A DNA stretch of 64,000 nt. Source: Clostridium uliginosum. Its GTDB lineage: Bacteria; Bacillota; Clostridia; Clostridiales; Clostridiaceae. Under the pieces are notes generated by a model, which made no database searches, was not told the DNA's origin, and saw only the letters and a program-made list of their open reading frames with translations. The stretch is from NCBI RefSeq assembly GCF_900112485.1, contig NZ_FOMG01000008.1:79072-143071 (forward strand), given 5' to 3'. Positions within the stretch are counted from its first letter, which is position 1. Each line of letters opens with the position of its first letter. Positions 8,735 through 18,952 of the stretch are shown piece after piece. Both the position numbers and the translations under genes were made by a program.

Positions 8735-9545
8735 TTGTGATATAAGCGAATTATCATTTAAAAAAGTTAAAGATGAAATAAGCAATATTTCCATAGCTAA
8801 AAATTATAAGTGTAAACAACTAATTGATATTATTGAGATTTTATTAAATGATAAGAGAAAGAATGTATCTTCATTAGGAAAGCATCTTCAAAAAGAATTA
8901 AATGCTTATTTAGGTGAAGTTGAAAGAGTAAATTCAATGTACGAATTTGATAAATCTTTTGAAGGTTATAAGTGTGTAGCAGGTGTAGATGAAGTTGGAA
9001 GAGGACCTTTAGCTGGACCAATTGTTGCATGTGCTGTTGTTTTAGACTTAAATATTTTAGAAGAAGATTTAATTTTATATCTAAATGATTCTAAAAAATT
9101 AAACTCAGCTAAGAGAGAGGAACTTGCAGAAGTTATTAAAGAAAAAGCATTAGCATACAATATAGGAATTTCATCAAGTTATGAAATTGATGAAAAAGGA
9201 ATATCTTTTTCAAATAATAAGATTTTTTTAGATGCTTGTAATTCTTTAAAAGTAAAACCGGATTTAGTTTTGTCAGATGGATATCTAGTTAAAAATATAA
9301 AAATTGATAATAAAGCTGTTATAAAGGGAGATACAAAAAGTGCATGTATTGCAGCAGCATCTATACTTGCTAAAGTCTATAGAGATGAGCTTATGAAGGA
9401 ATATGCTTTAAAATATCCGTATTATGATTTTGAAAATAATATGGGATATGGAACTCAAAAACATATAGATGGACTGAAGAAATATGGAAAGTGTGCTATA
9501 CATAGAGATAGCTTTTTAACTAAAATATTATCAAACGATTTTTAG
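8718..9545 (+). CDS. rnhB: Ribonuclease HII
   Basis: RNase HII cleaves RNA in RNA-DNA hybrids and at single ribonucleotides in DNA. The 275-residue protein has an N-terminal extension of about 75 residues common in clostridia, then the catalytic core with GVDEVGRGPLAGP (first acidic pair) and further conserved acids in LNDSKKLN and KGDTKSACIAAASILAK. The start ATG 8718 lies within the rbgA coding region; the SD is weak, so translation is probably coupled. In-frame GTG and TTG codons at 8709 and 8712 are possible alternatives. Confidence 0.95.
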   Translation: MKNFLNCDISELSFKKVKDEISNISIAKNYKCKQLIDIIEILLNDKRKNVSSLGKHLQKELNAYLGEVERVNSMYEFDKSFEGYKCVAGVDEVGRGPLAGPIVACAVVLDLNILEEDLILYLNDSKKLNSAKREELAEVIKEKALAYNIGISSSYEIDEKGISFSNNKIFLDACNSLKVKPDLVLSDGYLVKNIKIDNKAVIKGDTKSACIAAASILAKVYRDELMKEYALKYPYYDFENNMGYGTQKHIDGLKKYGKCAIHRDSFLTKILSNDF

Positions 9546-9667
9546 GCTTAGATAGAGTTTACCTTTAATGTACATATACGTTCATAAATGTTTTAGAAGA
9601 GCTCATAAAAGAGAGTACAGTACTTATTTCCAGAGTTTAAAAGAGAAAAATATTAGCTATTAGAATA

Positions 9668-9717
9668 AAAATACCATTTAGAAGTGTTTAATAAACATTT
9701 CTAAATGGTATTTTTTT
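9668..9717. terminator. Bidirectional terminator between rnhB and yraN
   Basis: A long stem, AATACCATTTAGAA with TTCTAAATGGTATT, plus an inner TGTT/AACA pair. T-runs occur on both strands (TTTTTTT on +, ATTTTTATT on -), as expected between convergent genes. Confidence 0.9.
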
Positions 9718-9724
9718 AATGCGC

Positions 9725-10093
9725 CTAAAGTCTAAATGAATCTTTTATATGATTTATTTTAAATGATGAATTAATAGTATTTAAATACACTTCAATAATA
9801 TCAAATCGTACATTATTATTATTAAATTTTTTATAAGCAATATATGAGTTAGTAACTTTTATAATAGAATTTTGCTTATGAATAGATACAGCTTCTCTTG
9901 GAGTTCCATAATTATAGTTATATCTACCTTTTACTTCAACAATTATTAAAAGGTCATCTTTTAAACATATAATATCTATTTCACCTAAGAAATTTCTGAA
10001 ATTACATTCTAATATTTTATAGCCATTTTTAAATAAATAATCTTGAGCTAATTTTTCACAGTGATTACCTATTTCTTTGTTTAATTTCTTCAT
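9725..10093 (-). CDS. yraN: UPF0102 family protein YraN (nuclease-like fold)
   Basis: The 122-residue protein has the PD-(D/E)xK nuclease-like core: GEID (residues 37-40) and EVK (53-55) within LLIIVEVKGRYNYNYG. The biochemical function is not established; members are often found next to rnhB, as here. It is one of only three minus-strand genes in the window. GGAGTGATAA precedes its ATG. It converges on rnhB across a bidirectional terminator. Confidence 0.92.
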   Translation of the reverse strand: MKKLNKEIGNHCEKLAQDYLFKNGYKILECNFRNFLGEIDIICLKDDLLIIVEVKGRYNYNYGTPREAVSIHKQNSIIKVTNSYIAYKKFNNNNVRFDIIEVYLNTINSSFKINHIKDSFRL

Positions 10094-10301
10094 TATTTAT
10101 CACTCCTAATAAGGTGTTTTAAGGAAATACCTTGTTTGAATGTATTTAACATAATTTTGATTTGTTATAATAGTGATTTCTTATAATTGTGCCTAACTTA
10201 AAATATAGTAAGAGTATTAACATTAATAAATAAATTAATCAATTTTAAAATAATAGGATTAATAAAGCAATCTGTGTCTATAATCTTAATGGGTGATTTA
10301 T

Positions 10302-11819
10302 ATGGCAGTAAAAATAATAAGTGCGACACATAATGGGTTAGAAGGTTTTTTAATTGAAGTAGAGGTTGATATATCAAAGGGTTTACCCATGTTTTCAATT
10401 GTAGGACTCGCCGACACTTCAGTTAAAGAAGCTAAAGAAAGAGTTAGAGCGGCAATATTAAATAGTGGATTTGAATTTCCTTTAGGAAGAATAACTATTA
10501 ATTTAGCACCAGCGGATGTTAAAAAGATAGGATCACTTTTAGATTTACCTATTGCATTAGGGATACTTATGGCATCAAGTCAACTAAAAGATAATAAAAT
10601 AAGTAATTATATAATATTTGGAGAATTATCTTTATCTGGTGAACTTAAAGGTATTAAGGGAACAATACCAATAATAATTCAAGGTATTAAAGAAAATGTT
10701 AATAAATTTATTTTTCCATTTGAAAATTTAGAAGAAAGTTATTATTTTGAAGAAGGGGAGTATTATCCTTTTAAAACATTAAATGAAGTAATTTCTTATA
10801 TTACATACAAGGATTTACTTCCTTACAAAAATGTTAATAAAATAAACGAAGATAAAAGAACAGACTTATTGGATTATGGTGAAGTTATAGGGCAATATTC
10901 ATCTAAAAGGGCATTAGAAATTGCAGCTGCAGGTAATCATAATATACTTCTTTACGGAGAACCGGGATCTGGGAAAACAATGCTTGCAAAAGCTTTAACA
11001 TCTATACTTCCACCATTATCTAAAGAAGAATTAATAGAGATTGCAAAGATATATAGTGCATCAGGACTTATGACAAAAAATTCGATTTTAAAGCGCCCAT
11101 TTAGAGCTCCACATCATACAACAACAAGAATTGCATTAACTGGTGGAGGGAGAGAAATAAAGGCGGGAGAAATAACTTTAGCACATAACGGAGTATTGTT
11201 CCTAGATGAGATACTAGAATTTAGAAAAGAGGTATTAGAGTCATTAAGAGAGCCACTAGAAGAAAAGCAAATTAATATAAATAGAATTAGTGGAAGTTAT
11301 ACAATGCCGGCTGATTTTTTGTTAGTAGGTGCTTTTAATCCTATTGAGAAAAAAGAAGATGAAATAGCAGGCGATGTTTTATATTCAGGTTATCAAACAA
11401 GAAAATATTTTAATAAATTTTCAAGTGCATTATTAGATAGAATAGATATATTAAATTTTGTTCCAAGACTTAAGTATGATGAGATTGAAAAAAGAAAGGA
11501 TGCCTATAATTCTAAAATTATGAAGCAAAATGTCCTTAAAGCTAGGGAGATTCAAGAAACTAGATTTAAAGATACTAAATATAAATATAATTCAGATATA
11601 AAAGGAAAAGACATTTTTGAGATATGTAGAATGAGTGAAAAGTGTAATGATATATTAAAACATTATTATAACACTTCTAGTGTATCATTAAGAGGATATG
11701 GAAAGGTAATAAAATTAGCAAGAACCATAGCTGATATAGAAAATAGCAAAGATATATTAGAAGGACATATTTTAGAAGCTTTTAGTTATAGAAAAAATAT
11801 TAATGGAGAAATTATATAA
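10302..11819 (+). CDS. comM: YifB/ComM family Mg-chelatase-like AAA+ ATPase
   Basis: The 505-residue protein has the ChlI-like N-terminal domain (GLPMFSIVGLADTSVKEAKERV), the AAA+ core with Walker A GEPGSGKT (about 219), the FRAPHHTTT motif, Walker B LFLDEILEF, and the C-terminal Mg_chelatase_C helical domain (SLRGYGKVIKLARTIADIE). In naturally competent bacteria ComM is a branch-migration helicase for incoming DNA; here it lies next to dprA, which supports a recombination role. Start ATG 10302 behind GGGTGA. Confidence 0.9.
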   Translation: MAVKIISATHNGLEGFLIEVEVDISKGLPMFSIVGLADTSVKEAKERVRAAILNSGFEFPLGRITINLAPADVKKIGSLLDLPIALGILMASSQLKDNKISNYIIFGELSLSGELKGIKGTIPIIIQGIKENVNKFIFPFENLEESYYFEEGEYYPFKTLNEVISYITYKDLLPYKNVNKINEDKRTDLLDYGEVIGQYSSKRALEIAAAGNHNILLYGEPGSGKTMLAKALTSILPPLSKEELIEIAKIYSASGLMTKNSILKRPFRAPHHTTTRIALTGGGREIKAGEITLAHNGVLFLDEILEFRKEVLESLREPLEEKQININRISGSYTMPADFLLVGAFNPIEKKEDEIAGDVLYSGYQTRKYFNKFSSALLDRIDILNFVPRLKYDEIEKRKDAYNSKIMKQNVLKAREIQETRFKDTKYKYNSDIKGKDIFEICRMSEKCNDILKHYYNTSSVSLRGYGKVIKLARTIADIENSKDILEGHILEAFSYRKNINGEII

Positions 11820-11835
11820 TAAAGGGAGAATTAAT

Positions 11836-12894
11836 ATGATAGACTATGAGTTATGGTTAATATTATTAGATATTACAAATTATCAAAAAATAAAATTGAT
11901 AGAACAGTATGAAACTGAAGAAAATATATATAATAATTTTGAGGATATTGTAAAAGAAAATAAGGTTTTAGAAAAAAAAATTAAAAATTTTGAAAAGAAT
12001 GATTTATTATATGAAGTTTTAGCTTTAAAGGAATCATTAAAAAAAATTGGAGTAGGATATATAACCTACTCCAATCCTTTATATAAAGAGAAGTTAAAGC
12101 AAATTAAGGAGGTTCCATATTATCTGTTTTATAAAGGAAATATTGATCTTATAAATAAGAAATCTTTAGCAATTGTAGGAGCTAGAAAATTCTCTAATTA
12201 TGGATTAGCAACAACAAAGGTCTTGACAAAGGAGATTATTACTAATAATATAGCGCTTATAAGCGGTGGAGCAAGAGGTATAGATTCTATTGCACATAAA
12301 ACTGCATTAGAAAATGATGGTAATACAATTGTAGTATTGGGTTGCGGAATAGATATAGTATATCCACCAGAAAATAAAGCATTATTTTCTAAGATTGTTG
12401 AAAAAGGATTAATTATTTCTGAATTTCCAATTGGAATGCCACCGTTGAAATACAATTTCCCATTAAGAAATAGAATAATTAGTGGGCTAAGTGATGGAGT
12501 GATAGTTATAGAAGCTACTGAAAAAAGTGGTTCTTTAATAACAGCTAGAAAAGCCCAGGAACAAAATAAACCAGTTTTAGTAGTTCCAGGTTCTATCTTA
12601 TATAAAGGAGCAGCAGGAACGAATAAGTTAATTAAAGATGGGTGTGATATTTTAACAGGTGTAGAGGATCTAAAGCAGTTTTTTGATGGAAATTATATAA
12701 ATATAACACCTATGCAAATTAAACCTGAAAAAAGTGAAATTCTAGATATTATAACAGATTCTCCAGTACATATTGATAATATATTAAAAAACAGTTCAGT
12801 TGACAGAGGGGCTTTATATGCGTTATTATTTGAAATGCAAATAAAAAATGAGATAATTTGCCTTCCTGGTAATTACTATATAAAAATAATTTAA
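11836..12894 (+). CDS. dprA: DNA processing protein DprA (Smf)
   Basis: DprA protects single-stranded DNA taken up by the cell and loads RecA. The 352-residue protein has the Rossmann-like DprA core (AIVGARKFSNYGL, SGGARGIDSIAHKTAL at about 143, VLGCGIDIVYPPEN, FPLRNRIISGLSDGVIVIEA) and a C-terminal winged helix of about 60 residues. Start ATG 11836 behind AAGGGAGA; an upstream in-frame start would overlap the comM end without an SD. Confidence 0.95.
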   Translation: MIDYELWLILLDITNYQKIKLIEQYETEENIYNNFEDIVKENKVLEKKIKNFEKNDLLYEVLALKESLKKIGVGYITYSNPLYKEKLKQIKEVPYYLFYKGNIDLINKKSLAIVGARKFSNYGLATTKVLTKEIITNNIALISGGARGIDSIAHKTALENDGNTIVVLGCGIDIVYPPENKALFSKIVEKGLIISEFPIGMPPLKYNFPLRNRIISGLSDGVIVIEATEKSGSLITARKAQEQNKPVLVVPGSILYKGAAGTNKLIKDGCDILTGVEDLKQFFDGNYINITPMQIKPEKSEILDIITDSPVHIDNILKNSSVDRGALYALLFEMQIKNEIICLPGNYYIKII

Positions 12895-12902
12895 AGAATT
12901 TA

Positions 12903-12943
12903 GGGGGTGAGTACTTCATAAAAATTTTTATGAAGTTATAACT
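12903..12943 (+). promoter_or_regulatory. topA initiation region: SD separated from ATG by a 24-bp palindrome
   Basis: GGGGGTGA (12903-12910) is the only SD in front of topA, yet the ATG is at 12944, 33 nt on. Positions 12913-12936 are a perfect palindrome (half-site ACTTCATAAAAA). The frame upstream of the ATG reaches a TGA at 12908-12910 with no ATG, GTG or TTG on the way, so no other start exists. With the palindrome folded, GT plus TATAACT leaves 9 nt. Bridging is inference; the geometry is read directly. Confidence 0.6.
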
Positions 12944-15031
12944 ATGGGTCAAAAACTTGTAATCGTTGAGTCGCCGGCAAAAGCAAAAACAATCGGCAAA
13001 TATTTAGGAAAAAATTATATTGTTGAAGCTTCTATGGGGCATGTTAGAGATTTACCTAAGAGTAGATTAGGTGTTGATATAGAAAATAACTATACTCCCA
13101 AATATATAACTATTAGAGGAAAAGGGGAACTAATAGATAAGTTAAGAAAAGCTGCTAAAAAAGCAGATAAAGTATACTTGGCAACTGACCCTGACCGTGA
13201 AGGGGAAGCTATTTCTTGGCATTTAGCTAATATTTTAAAAATTTCTGAAGAAGAAAGTTGCAGAATAGTATTTAATGAAATTACTAAAACAGCTGTTAAA
13301 GGGGCCATAAAACAAGCCAGACAAATAGATTTGGATTTAGTAGATGCACAACAAGCTAGAAGGATACTAGATAGACTTGTGGGATATGAAATAAGTCCAA
13401 TCTTATGGAAGAATGTAAAATGGGGTCTTAGTGCAGGAAGAGTGCAATCAGCAGCATTGAAATTGATATGTGATAGAGAAGAAGAAATTAAAGCTTTTAT
13501 ACCTAAAGAATATTGGTCAGTTGATTGTGTGTTGAAAAAAGAAAGAAAAAAATTCCCAATAAGAATGTCAACATATAAAAATAAAAAAATTGAGATTAAT
13601 ACTGAAGAAGAGGCATTAAAAATAATAGAAGATCTTAAAAATGATAAGTTTATTATAAAAGCAATAAAAAAAGGAAATAAGGTTAAAAATCCATTACCAC
13701 CATTTACAACAAGTACACTTCAACAAGATGGAAGCAAAAAGTTGAATTTTATGACCAAAAGAACAATGTCAGTAGCTCAAGGTCTGTATGAAGGTGTAGA
13801 GGTAAAGGGATATGGAACTGTGGGTTTAATCACTTATATGAGAACAGATTCTGTAAGAATTTCAGAAGAAGCTCAAGGAAATGCTAAGGAATTTATAGAG
13901 TCTAGCTATGGCAAGGAATATTTACCTAGTTCACCTAGGATATATAAAGGAAAGAAGAATATTCAAGATGCACATGAAGCTATAAGACCTACATATGTTG
14001 AGATTACTCCTGAAATTGCAAAGCAAAATTTAACTTCAGAACAATACAAGTTATATTCATTAATATGGAATAGATTTGTAGCAAGTCAAATGGCATCATG
14101 TAACCTTAATACAAATTCAATTGATATATTAAATGGAGATTATAAATTAAAAGCATCTGGATCTACAATTGCATTTGATGGTTTTATGAAATTATATGAT
14201 TATTTAAATGAAGATGATGAAAAAGCAGTAACATTGCCAGATTTAGAAGAAGGTGAAGAATTAAAATCAGATTCTATTGAAGGAAAACAACATTTTACTC
14301 AACCGTCTCCAAGATATACGGAAGCTTCTTTTGTTAAATTGTTAGAAGAAAAAGGTATAGGAAGACCAAGTACGTATGTGCCTACTATTTCAACTCTTTT
14401 AGGGAGAACTTATGTGGTTCGCGAAAAGAAAAATTTAATTCCAACAGAACTTGGATTTATAGTAAACAATATAGTTAGTGAATATTTTAAACAAATAGTT
14501 GATGCGGATTTTACAGCAGAAATGGAAAAGAAACTTGATAACGTAGAAGAAGGTAGTGAAAATTGGACTAAAATAGTTGAAGAATTTTTTACTCCTTTAA
14601 AGTTTGCAATTGAAAAAGCAGAAAAAGAAATATCTAAGATAGTTATTGAAGATAAAGTTAGTGATGTTAAGTGTGATAAATGTGGACGTATGATGGTAAT
14701 TAAACATGGAAGATATGGGGACTTTTTAGCCTGTCCAGGCTATCCAGATTGCAAAAATGCTAAGCCGATAGTTGAAGAATTAGATGTACCTTGTCCAGAA
14801 TGCGAAAAGAAGATTGTTGTTAAAAAGAGCAAAAGAGGAAAGAAATTCTTTGGGTGTTCAGGGTATCCGGAGTGTACATTTGTAAGTTGGTATGAACCAG
14901 TAAAAGAAAAATGTCCTAAATGTAATTCATATATGGTGTTAAAGTATTCAAAGAGTAAAGGAAAATATGTTAAATGTTCTAATCAAGAGTGTGATTATAC
15001 TAAAGAAGTAATAGAAGAAAAGCCTGAATAA
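12944..15031 (+). CDS. topA: DNA topoisomerase I (type IA)
   Basis: The 695-residue enzyme relaxes negative supercoils. Visible: Toprim domain (LVIVESPAKAKTI at residue 4, DPDREGEAISWH), the cleavage/strand-passage domains with GLITYMRTDS (active Tyr about 298) and GIGRPSTYV, then three C-terminal four-cysteine zinc ribbons (about 575-690: CDKC...CPGYPDC, CPEC...CSGYPEC, CPKC...CSNQEC). Initiation seems to depend on an SD across a hairpin (separate entry). It follows dprA, as in Bacillus. Confidence 0.98.
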   Translation: MGQKLVIVESPAKAKTIGKYLGKNYIVEASMGHVRDLPKSRLGVDIENNYTPKYITIRGKGELIDKLRKAAKKADKVYLATDPDREGEAISWHLANILKISEEESCRIVFNEITKTAVKGAIKQARQIDLDLVDAQQARRILDRLVGYEISPILWKNVKWGLSAGRVQSAALKLICDREEEIKAFIPKEYWSVDCVLKKERKKFPIRMSTYKNKKIEINTEEEALKIIEDLKNDKFIIKAIKKGNKVKNPLPPFTTSTLQQDGSKKLNFMTKRTMSVAQGLYEGVEVKGYGTVGLITYMRTDSVRISEEAQGNAKEFIESSYGKEYLPSSPRIYKGKKNIQDAHEAIRPTYVEITPEIAKQNLTSEQYKLYSLIWNRFVASQMASCNLNTNSIDILNGDYKLKASGSTIAFDGFMKLYDYLNEDDEKAVTLPDLEEGEELKSDSIEGKQHFTQPSPRYTEASFVKLLEEKGIGRPSTYVPTISTLLGRTYVVREKKNLIPTELGFIVNNIVSEYFKQIVDADFTAEMEKKLDNVEEGSENWTKIVEEFFTPLKFAIEKAEKEISKIVIEDKVSDVKCDKCGRMMVIKHGRYGDFLACPGYPDCKNAKPIVEELDVPCPECEKKIVVKKSKRGKKFFGCSGYPECTFVSWYEPVKEKCPKCNSYMVLKYSKSKGKYVKCSNQECDYTKEVIEEKPE

Positions 15032-15153
15032 TATAAAGATAAAATATATTTTAGTATAATTTTGTTGAATTAGACAAAATACTGTTGTAAAGCTATATTT
15101 AATATGATAGACTAGAGTTATTATTAACTTACAATAAAATTCATTAAATTAAG

Positions 15154-15168
15154 AATTTTCAAAAAATT
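15154..15168. promoter_or_regulatory. CodY box upstream of codY
   Basis: AATTTTCAAAAAATT matches the 15-base CodY consensus AATTTTCWGAAAATT at 14 of 15 positions. It lies 56 nt upstream of the codY start, in the promoter region. This suggests autoregulation. Confidence 0.6.
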
Positions 15169-15224
15169 ATATTCTGTTTGTAATAATCGAATATTTTTGT
15201 GAGGTTAACAAGGAGGATAAAGTA

Positions 15225-16001
15225 ATGTCGTCATTATTAAATAAAACTAGAATGTTAAATAAAATTCTACAAAAATCAGGAACAGAACCAGTGGCATTTC
15301 AAGATATATGTACACTTTTAAGTGAAGTGCTTGAATGTAACGCTTATATAATAAACAAAAAAGGTAAAGTTTTAGGATATACTTTTTCTCAAAGCTTTGA
15401 ATGTGAAGCTATGAAGAAAAAGGTAATAGAGGATAAAAGATTTCCAGAAGATTATAATCTTACTTTATTGAAAGTCAATGATACTTTAGCTAATCTTCCT
15501 AATGAAGGTAGATGTGTATTTGAAGAAATTGGAGATTGTAAAGCTAAAGGAAAAATTTCGACTATAATACCTATAATAGGTAGTAGAGAAAGACTAGGAA
15601 CACTTATATTAGCTAGATTTGGAAAAAATTTCACTGATGATGATTTAGTTTTAGTAGAATATAGTGCTACTATTGTAGGGATGGAAATGTTAAGAGCTAT
15701 GCAAGATGAAATTGCAGAACAAACAAGAAAAAAAGCTGTTGTTCAATTAGCAATAGGAACTCTTTCTTATTCAGAATTAGAAGCAGTTGAACATATATTT
15801 GAAGAATTAGATGGAAGTGAAGGATTGTTAGTTGCTTCAAAGATTGCTGATAAAGTTGGAATAACTAGAAGTGTTATTGTAAATGCTTTAAGAAAATTTG
15901 AAAGCGCAGGAGTAATTGAATCTAGATCATTAGGAATGAAAGGTACTTATATTAGAGTATTAAATGAGAAGTTATTAGATGAATTACAAAAGATAAAATA
16001 A
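15225..16001 (+). CDS. codY: GTP-sensing global transcriptional repressor CodY
   Basis: CodY senses GTP and branched-chain amino acids and represses nutrient-adaptation, sporulation and toxin genes. The 258-residue protein shows the N-terminal GAF ligand domain (about 1-155), a linker helix and a C-terminal winged HTH ([21 protein letters not shown], about 205-225). Start ATG behind AAGGAGGATAA. It is monocistronic: terminator downstream, separate topA upstream. In Bacillus it follows xerC-hslVU; those are absent here. Confidence 0.97.
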   Translation: MSSLLNKTRMLNKILQKSGTEPVAFQDICTLLSEVLECNAYIINKKGKVLGYTFSQSFECEAMKKKVIEDKRFPEDYNLTLLKVNDTLANLPNEGRCVFEEIGDCKAKGKISTIIPIIGSRERLGTLILARFGKNFTDDDLVLVEYSATIVGMEMLRAMQDEIAEQTRKKAVVQLAIGTLSYSELEAVEHIFEELDGSEGLLVASKIADKVGITRSVIVNALRKFESAGVIESRSLGMKGTYIRVLNEKLLDELQKIK

Positions 16002-16062
16002 GATTTAATTTAATAAAATATATAGTTTATATTAAATTAAGACAAGTTATATAGTTGTGTAA

Positions 16063-16102
16063 GATAAAAGAAGTCAAATTATTTGGCTTCTTTTATCTTT
16101 AT
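16063..16102 (+). terminator. Intrinsic terminator after codY
   Basis: GATAAAAGAAGTCAAA / TTTGGCTTCTTTTATC stem (one G-U), followed by TTTATATT. Confidence 0.8.
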
Positions 16103-16145
16103 ATTAAGTTATTTTATTAAAATATGATAAAAAATAAATTTTTTA

Positions 16146-16174
16146 TTGATACCTTAAATACCTTATGTTATACT
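16146..16174 (+). promoter_or_regulatory. rpsB operon promoter
   Basis: TTGATA (16146-16151), spacer of exactly 17 nt, TATACT (16169-16174): a strong sigma-A-type promoter. It implies a 5' leader of about 100 nt before rpsB, with a small CCCT/AGGG hairpin at about 16221-16232 and two G-rich SD-like runs (GGAGG at about 16256 and AAGGAGG before the ATG). S2 autoregulation through this leader is possible but unproven. Confidence 0.7.
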
Positions 16175-16282
16175 ATTTAAGGTAACAAATACACACATTA
16201 TCCAATTTGTAAATTAGGTGCCCTTTTTAGGGAAGGTTTATGAGTAGAAGATAATGGAGGTAAAAACCAAGGAGGTAATAAA

Positions 16283-16984
16283 ATGTCAGTAATATCAATG
16301 AAACAATTATTAGAAGCAGGTGTACATTTTGGACACCAAACAAGAAGATGGAATCCTAAGATGGCTCCATATATTTTCACAGAAAGAAATGGTATTTATA
16401 TCATAGATCTTCAAAAGACAGTAAAAAAGGCTGAAGAAGCTTATAACTTCATTAAAGAAGTTGCTACTGAAGGAAAAGATGTACTTTTTGTTGGAACAAA
16501 GAAACAAGCTCAAGAAGCTATTAAAGATGAAGCTATAAGAAGTAGTATGCACTTTGTAAACAACAGATGGTTAGGTGGAATGTTAACAAACTTCACAACT
16601 ATCAAAGCAAGAATTAAGAGACTTGCTGAAATAGAAACAATGCAAGAAGATGGAACATTCGAAGTTCTTCCTAAAAAAGAAGTTATAAAGTTAAAGGCAG
16701 AAATGGAAAAGCTTGAAAAAAATCTTGGTGGTATCAAGAATTTAGATGCAAGTAATATAGGAGCAATGTTTATAGTTGATCCAAGAAAAGAAAAGAATGC
16801 TATTTTAGAAGCAAAAATTCTTGGAATACCTGTAGTTGCTATTGTAGATACTAACTGTGATCCAGAAGAAGTTGACTATGTAATTCCTGGTAATGATGAT
16901 GCTATAAGAGCTGTTAAGTTAATAACTGCTAAAATGGCTGATGCTATCATGGAAGGTAGACAAGGCGAAGAATTAGCTGAATAA
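16283..16984 (+). CDS. rpsB: 30S ribosomal protein S2
   Basis: S2 is a late-binding small-subunit protein joined through S1 or directly. The 233-residue product matches from [27 protein letters not shown] through the ADTNCDP-type motif ([23 protein letters not shown]). SD AAGGAGGT, 7 nt spacing. First gene of rpsB-tsf-pyrH-frr. Confidence 0.98.
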   Translation: MSVISMKQLLEAGVHFGHQTRRWNPKMAPYIFTERNGIYIIDLQKTVKKAEEAYNFIKEVATEGKDVLFVGTKKQAQEAIKDEAIRSSMHFVNNRWLGGMLTNFTTIKARIKRLAEIETMQEDGTFEVLPKKEVIKLKAEMEKLEKNLGGIKNLDASNIGAMFIVDPRKEKNAILEAKILGIPVVAIVDTNCDPEEVDYVIPGNDDAIRAVKLITAKMADAIMEGRQGEELAE

Positions 16985-17004
16985 TTTAGATAATTAGATA
17001 AATG

Positions 17005-17035
17005 GAAGACAAAACAAGTTGTTTGTTTTGTCTTC
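17005..17035 (+). terminator. Hairpin behind rpsB (terminator-like, weak T-run)
   Basis: GAAGACAAAACAA pairs perfectly with TTGTTTTGTCTTC around a 5-nt loop, but TGCTATAA follows, not a T-run. It may reduce read-through to tsf or act as a processing hairpin. The 190 nt between it and tsf show nothing else clear. Confidence 0.5.
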
Positions 17036-17227
17036 TGCTATAAATGATAAGAGTTACCTTTATCTGAGAGTACCATTAATTAGGCTTACTTTTATATAAA
17101 GGAAGTTATAAGAAGTGTGATATGTTCTTAGATAAGTTCTTCTAAATTTAGATTAGAGAAAAGTTTATAAATAAAAAAACTCTGACTAAATAAAAAAGTC
17201 ACTTGATAATTAAGGAGGAATTTAATA

Positions 17228-18139
17228 ATGATAACTGCAAAATCAGTTAAAGAATTAAGAGAAAGAACTGGCGCAGGAATGATGGACTGCAAGAAAGCCT
17301 TAACAGAAACAGATGGTGATATTGAAAAAGCTATCGAAGTATTAAGAGAAAAAGGACTCGCAGCTGCAGCTAAGAAATCAGGAAGAGTTGCTGCTGAAGG
17401 TTTAGTTAAAACATATATTACAGAAGATAATAAAAATGGAGCTATTGTTGAACTTAACTGTGAAACAGATTTCGTTGCTGCAAATGAAGATTTTATAGCA
17501 TTTGCTGACTCTTTAGCTAAAGTAGCTGTTACAACTAATGCTACAACAATAGAAGAGTTTGTTAATGACAAAATTGATGGTGAATCTACAATTTCTGAAG
17601 GATTAACAGCATTAATCGCTAGACTTGGTGAAAACATGACTGTAAGAAGATTTGTTAAATTCTCATTAGAAAATGGTGTGGTTAAGAGCTATATCCATGG
17701 TGGTGGAAGAATTGGAGTTTTAGTAGAAGTTGCTTGTAATACTGAATCAGCTATAGTTGAAGAAGTTGCAAAAGAACTTTGCATGCAAATTGCTGCTGCA
17801 AATCCATTATTCTTGTCAAAAGAAGAAGTAGATCAAGATGCAATTGAAAAAGAAAAAGAAATCTATAGAGTTCAAGCTTTAAATGAAGGAAAACCAGAAA
17901 AAATTGTTGAAAAAATGGTTATGGGAAGAGTTCAAAAGTATTATAAAGAAGTTTGTCTTCTTGAACAACTTTGGGTTAAAGATGGCGATAAGTCAATAAG
18001 CAAATATCTTGCAGAAAAATCTAAAGAGGTTGGTTCTTCGATTACAGTTAATAAGTATGTTAGATACGAAAGAGGAGAAGGAATCGAGAAGGTTGAAGAA
18101 AACTTTGCAGAAGAAGTTGCTAGACAAATAGGTAAATAG
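17228..18139 (+). CDS. tsf: Translation elongation factor Ts
   Basis: EF-Ts exchanges GDP for GTP on EF-Tu. The 303-residue protein has the N-terminal UBA-like domain ([31 protein letters not shown]), the TDFVA motif for EF-Tu contact, and the two core subdomains ending in [24 protein letters not shown], 9 nt spacing. A terminator follows. Confidence 0.98.
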   Translation: MITAKSVKELRERTGAGMMDCKKALTETDGDIEKAIEVLREKGLAAAAKKSGRVAAEGLVKTYITEDNKNGAIVELNCETDFVAANEDFIAFADSLAKVAVTTNATTIEEFVNDKIDGESTISEGLTALIARLGENMTVRRFVKFSLENGVVKSYIHGGGRIGVLVEVACNTESAIVEEVAKELCMQIAAANPLFLSKEEVDQDAIEKEKEIYRVQALNEGKPEKIVEKMVMGRVQKYYKEVCLLEQLWVKDGDKSISKYLAEKSKEVGSSITVNKYVRYERGEGIEKVEENFAEEVARQIGK

Positions 18140-18154
18140 AAAAATAGAAAAACT

Positions 18155-18184
18155 AAAGAGGACACCTTGTGTTCTCTTTTTTTA
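18155..18184 (+). terminator. Intrinsic terminator after tsf
   Basis: AAAGAGGACAC / GTGTTCTCTTT hairpin (one G-U) followed by a T-run. Confidence 0.85.
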
Positions 18185-18228
18185 AAGAAACAAAATCATT
18201 GCTAAATAATAATTGGAGGTAGTTTTAG

Positions 18229-18942
<714 letters not shown>

Positions 18943-18952
18943 GAGGATAATC

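Noticed and set aside
9543..9730. TTTTAGGC ... GCGCCTAAAG ends around the rnhB-yraN gap as a possible family A copy
   Set aside because: The flanks are inverted and not direct, and the interior is a normal bidirectional terminator without family sequence.
10113..10193. Possible further family A element between yraN and comM (TAA-GG ... CC-TAA)
   Set aside because: Only the outermost bases fit; the ends are not convincing inverted repeats and no core motif of the family is present.
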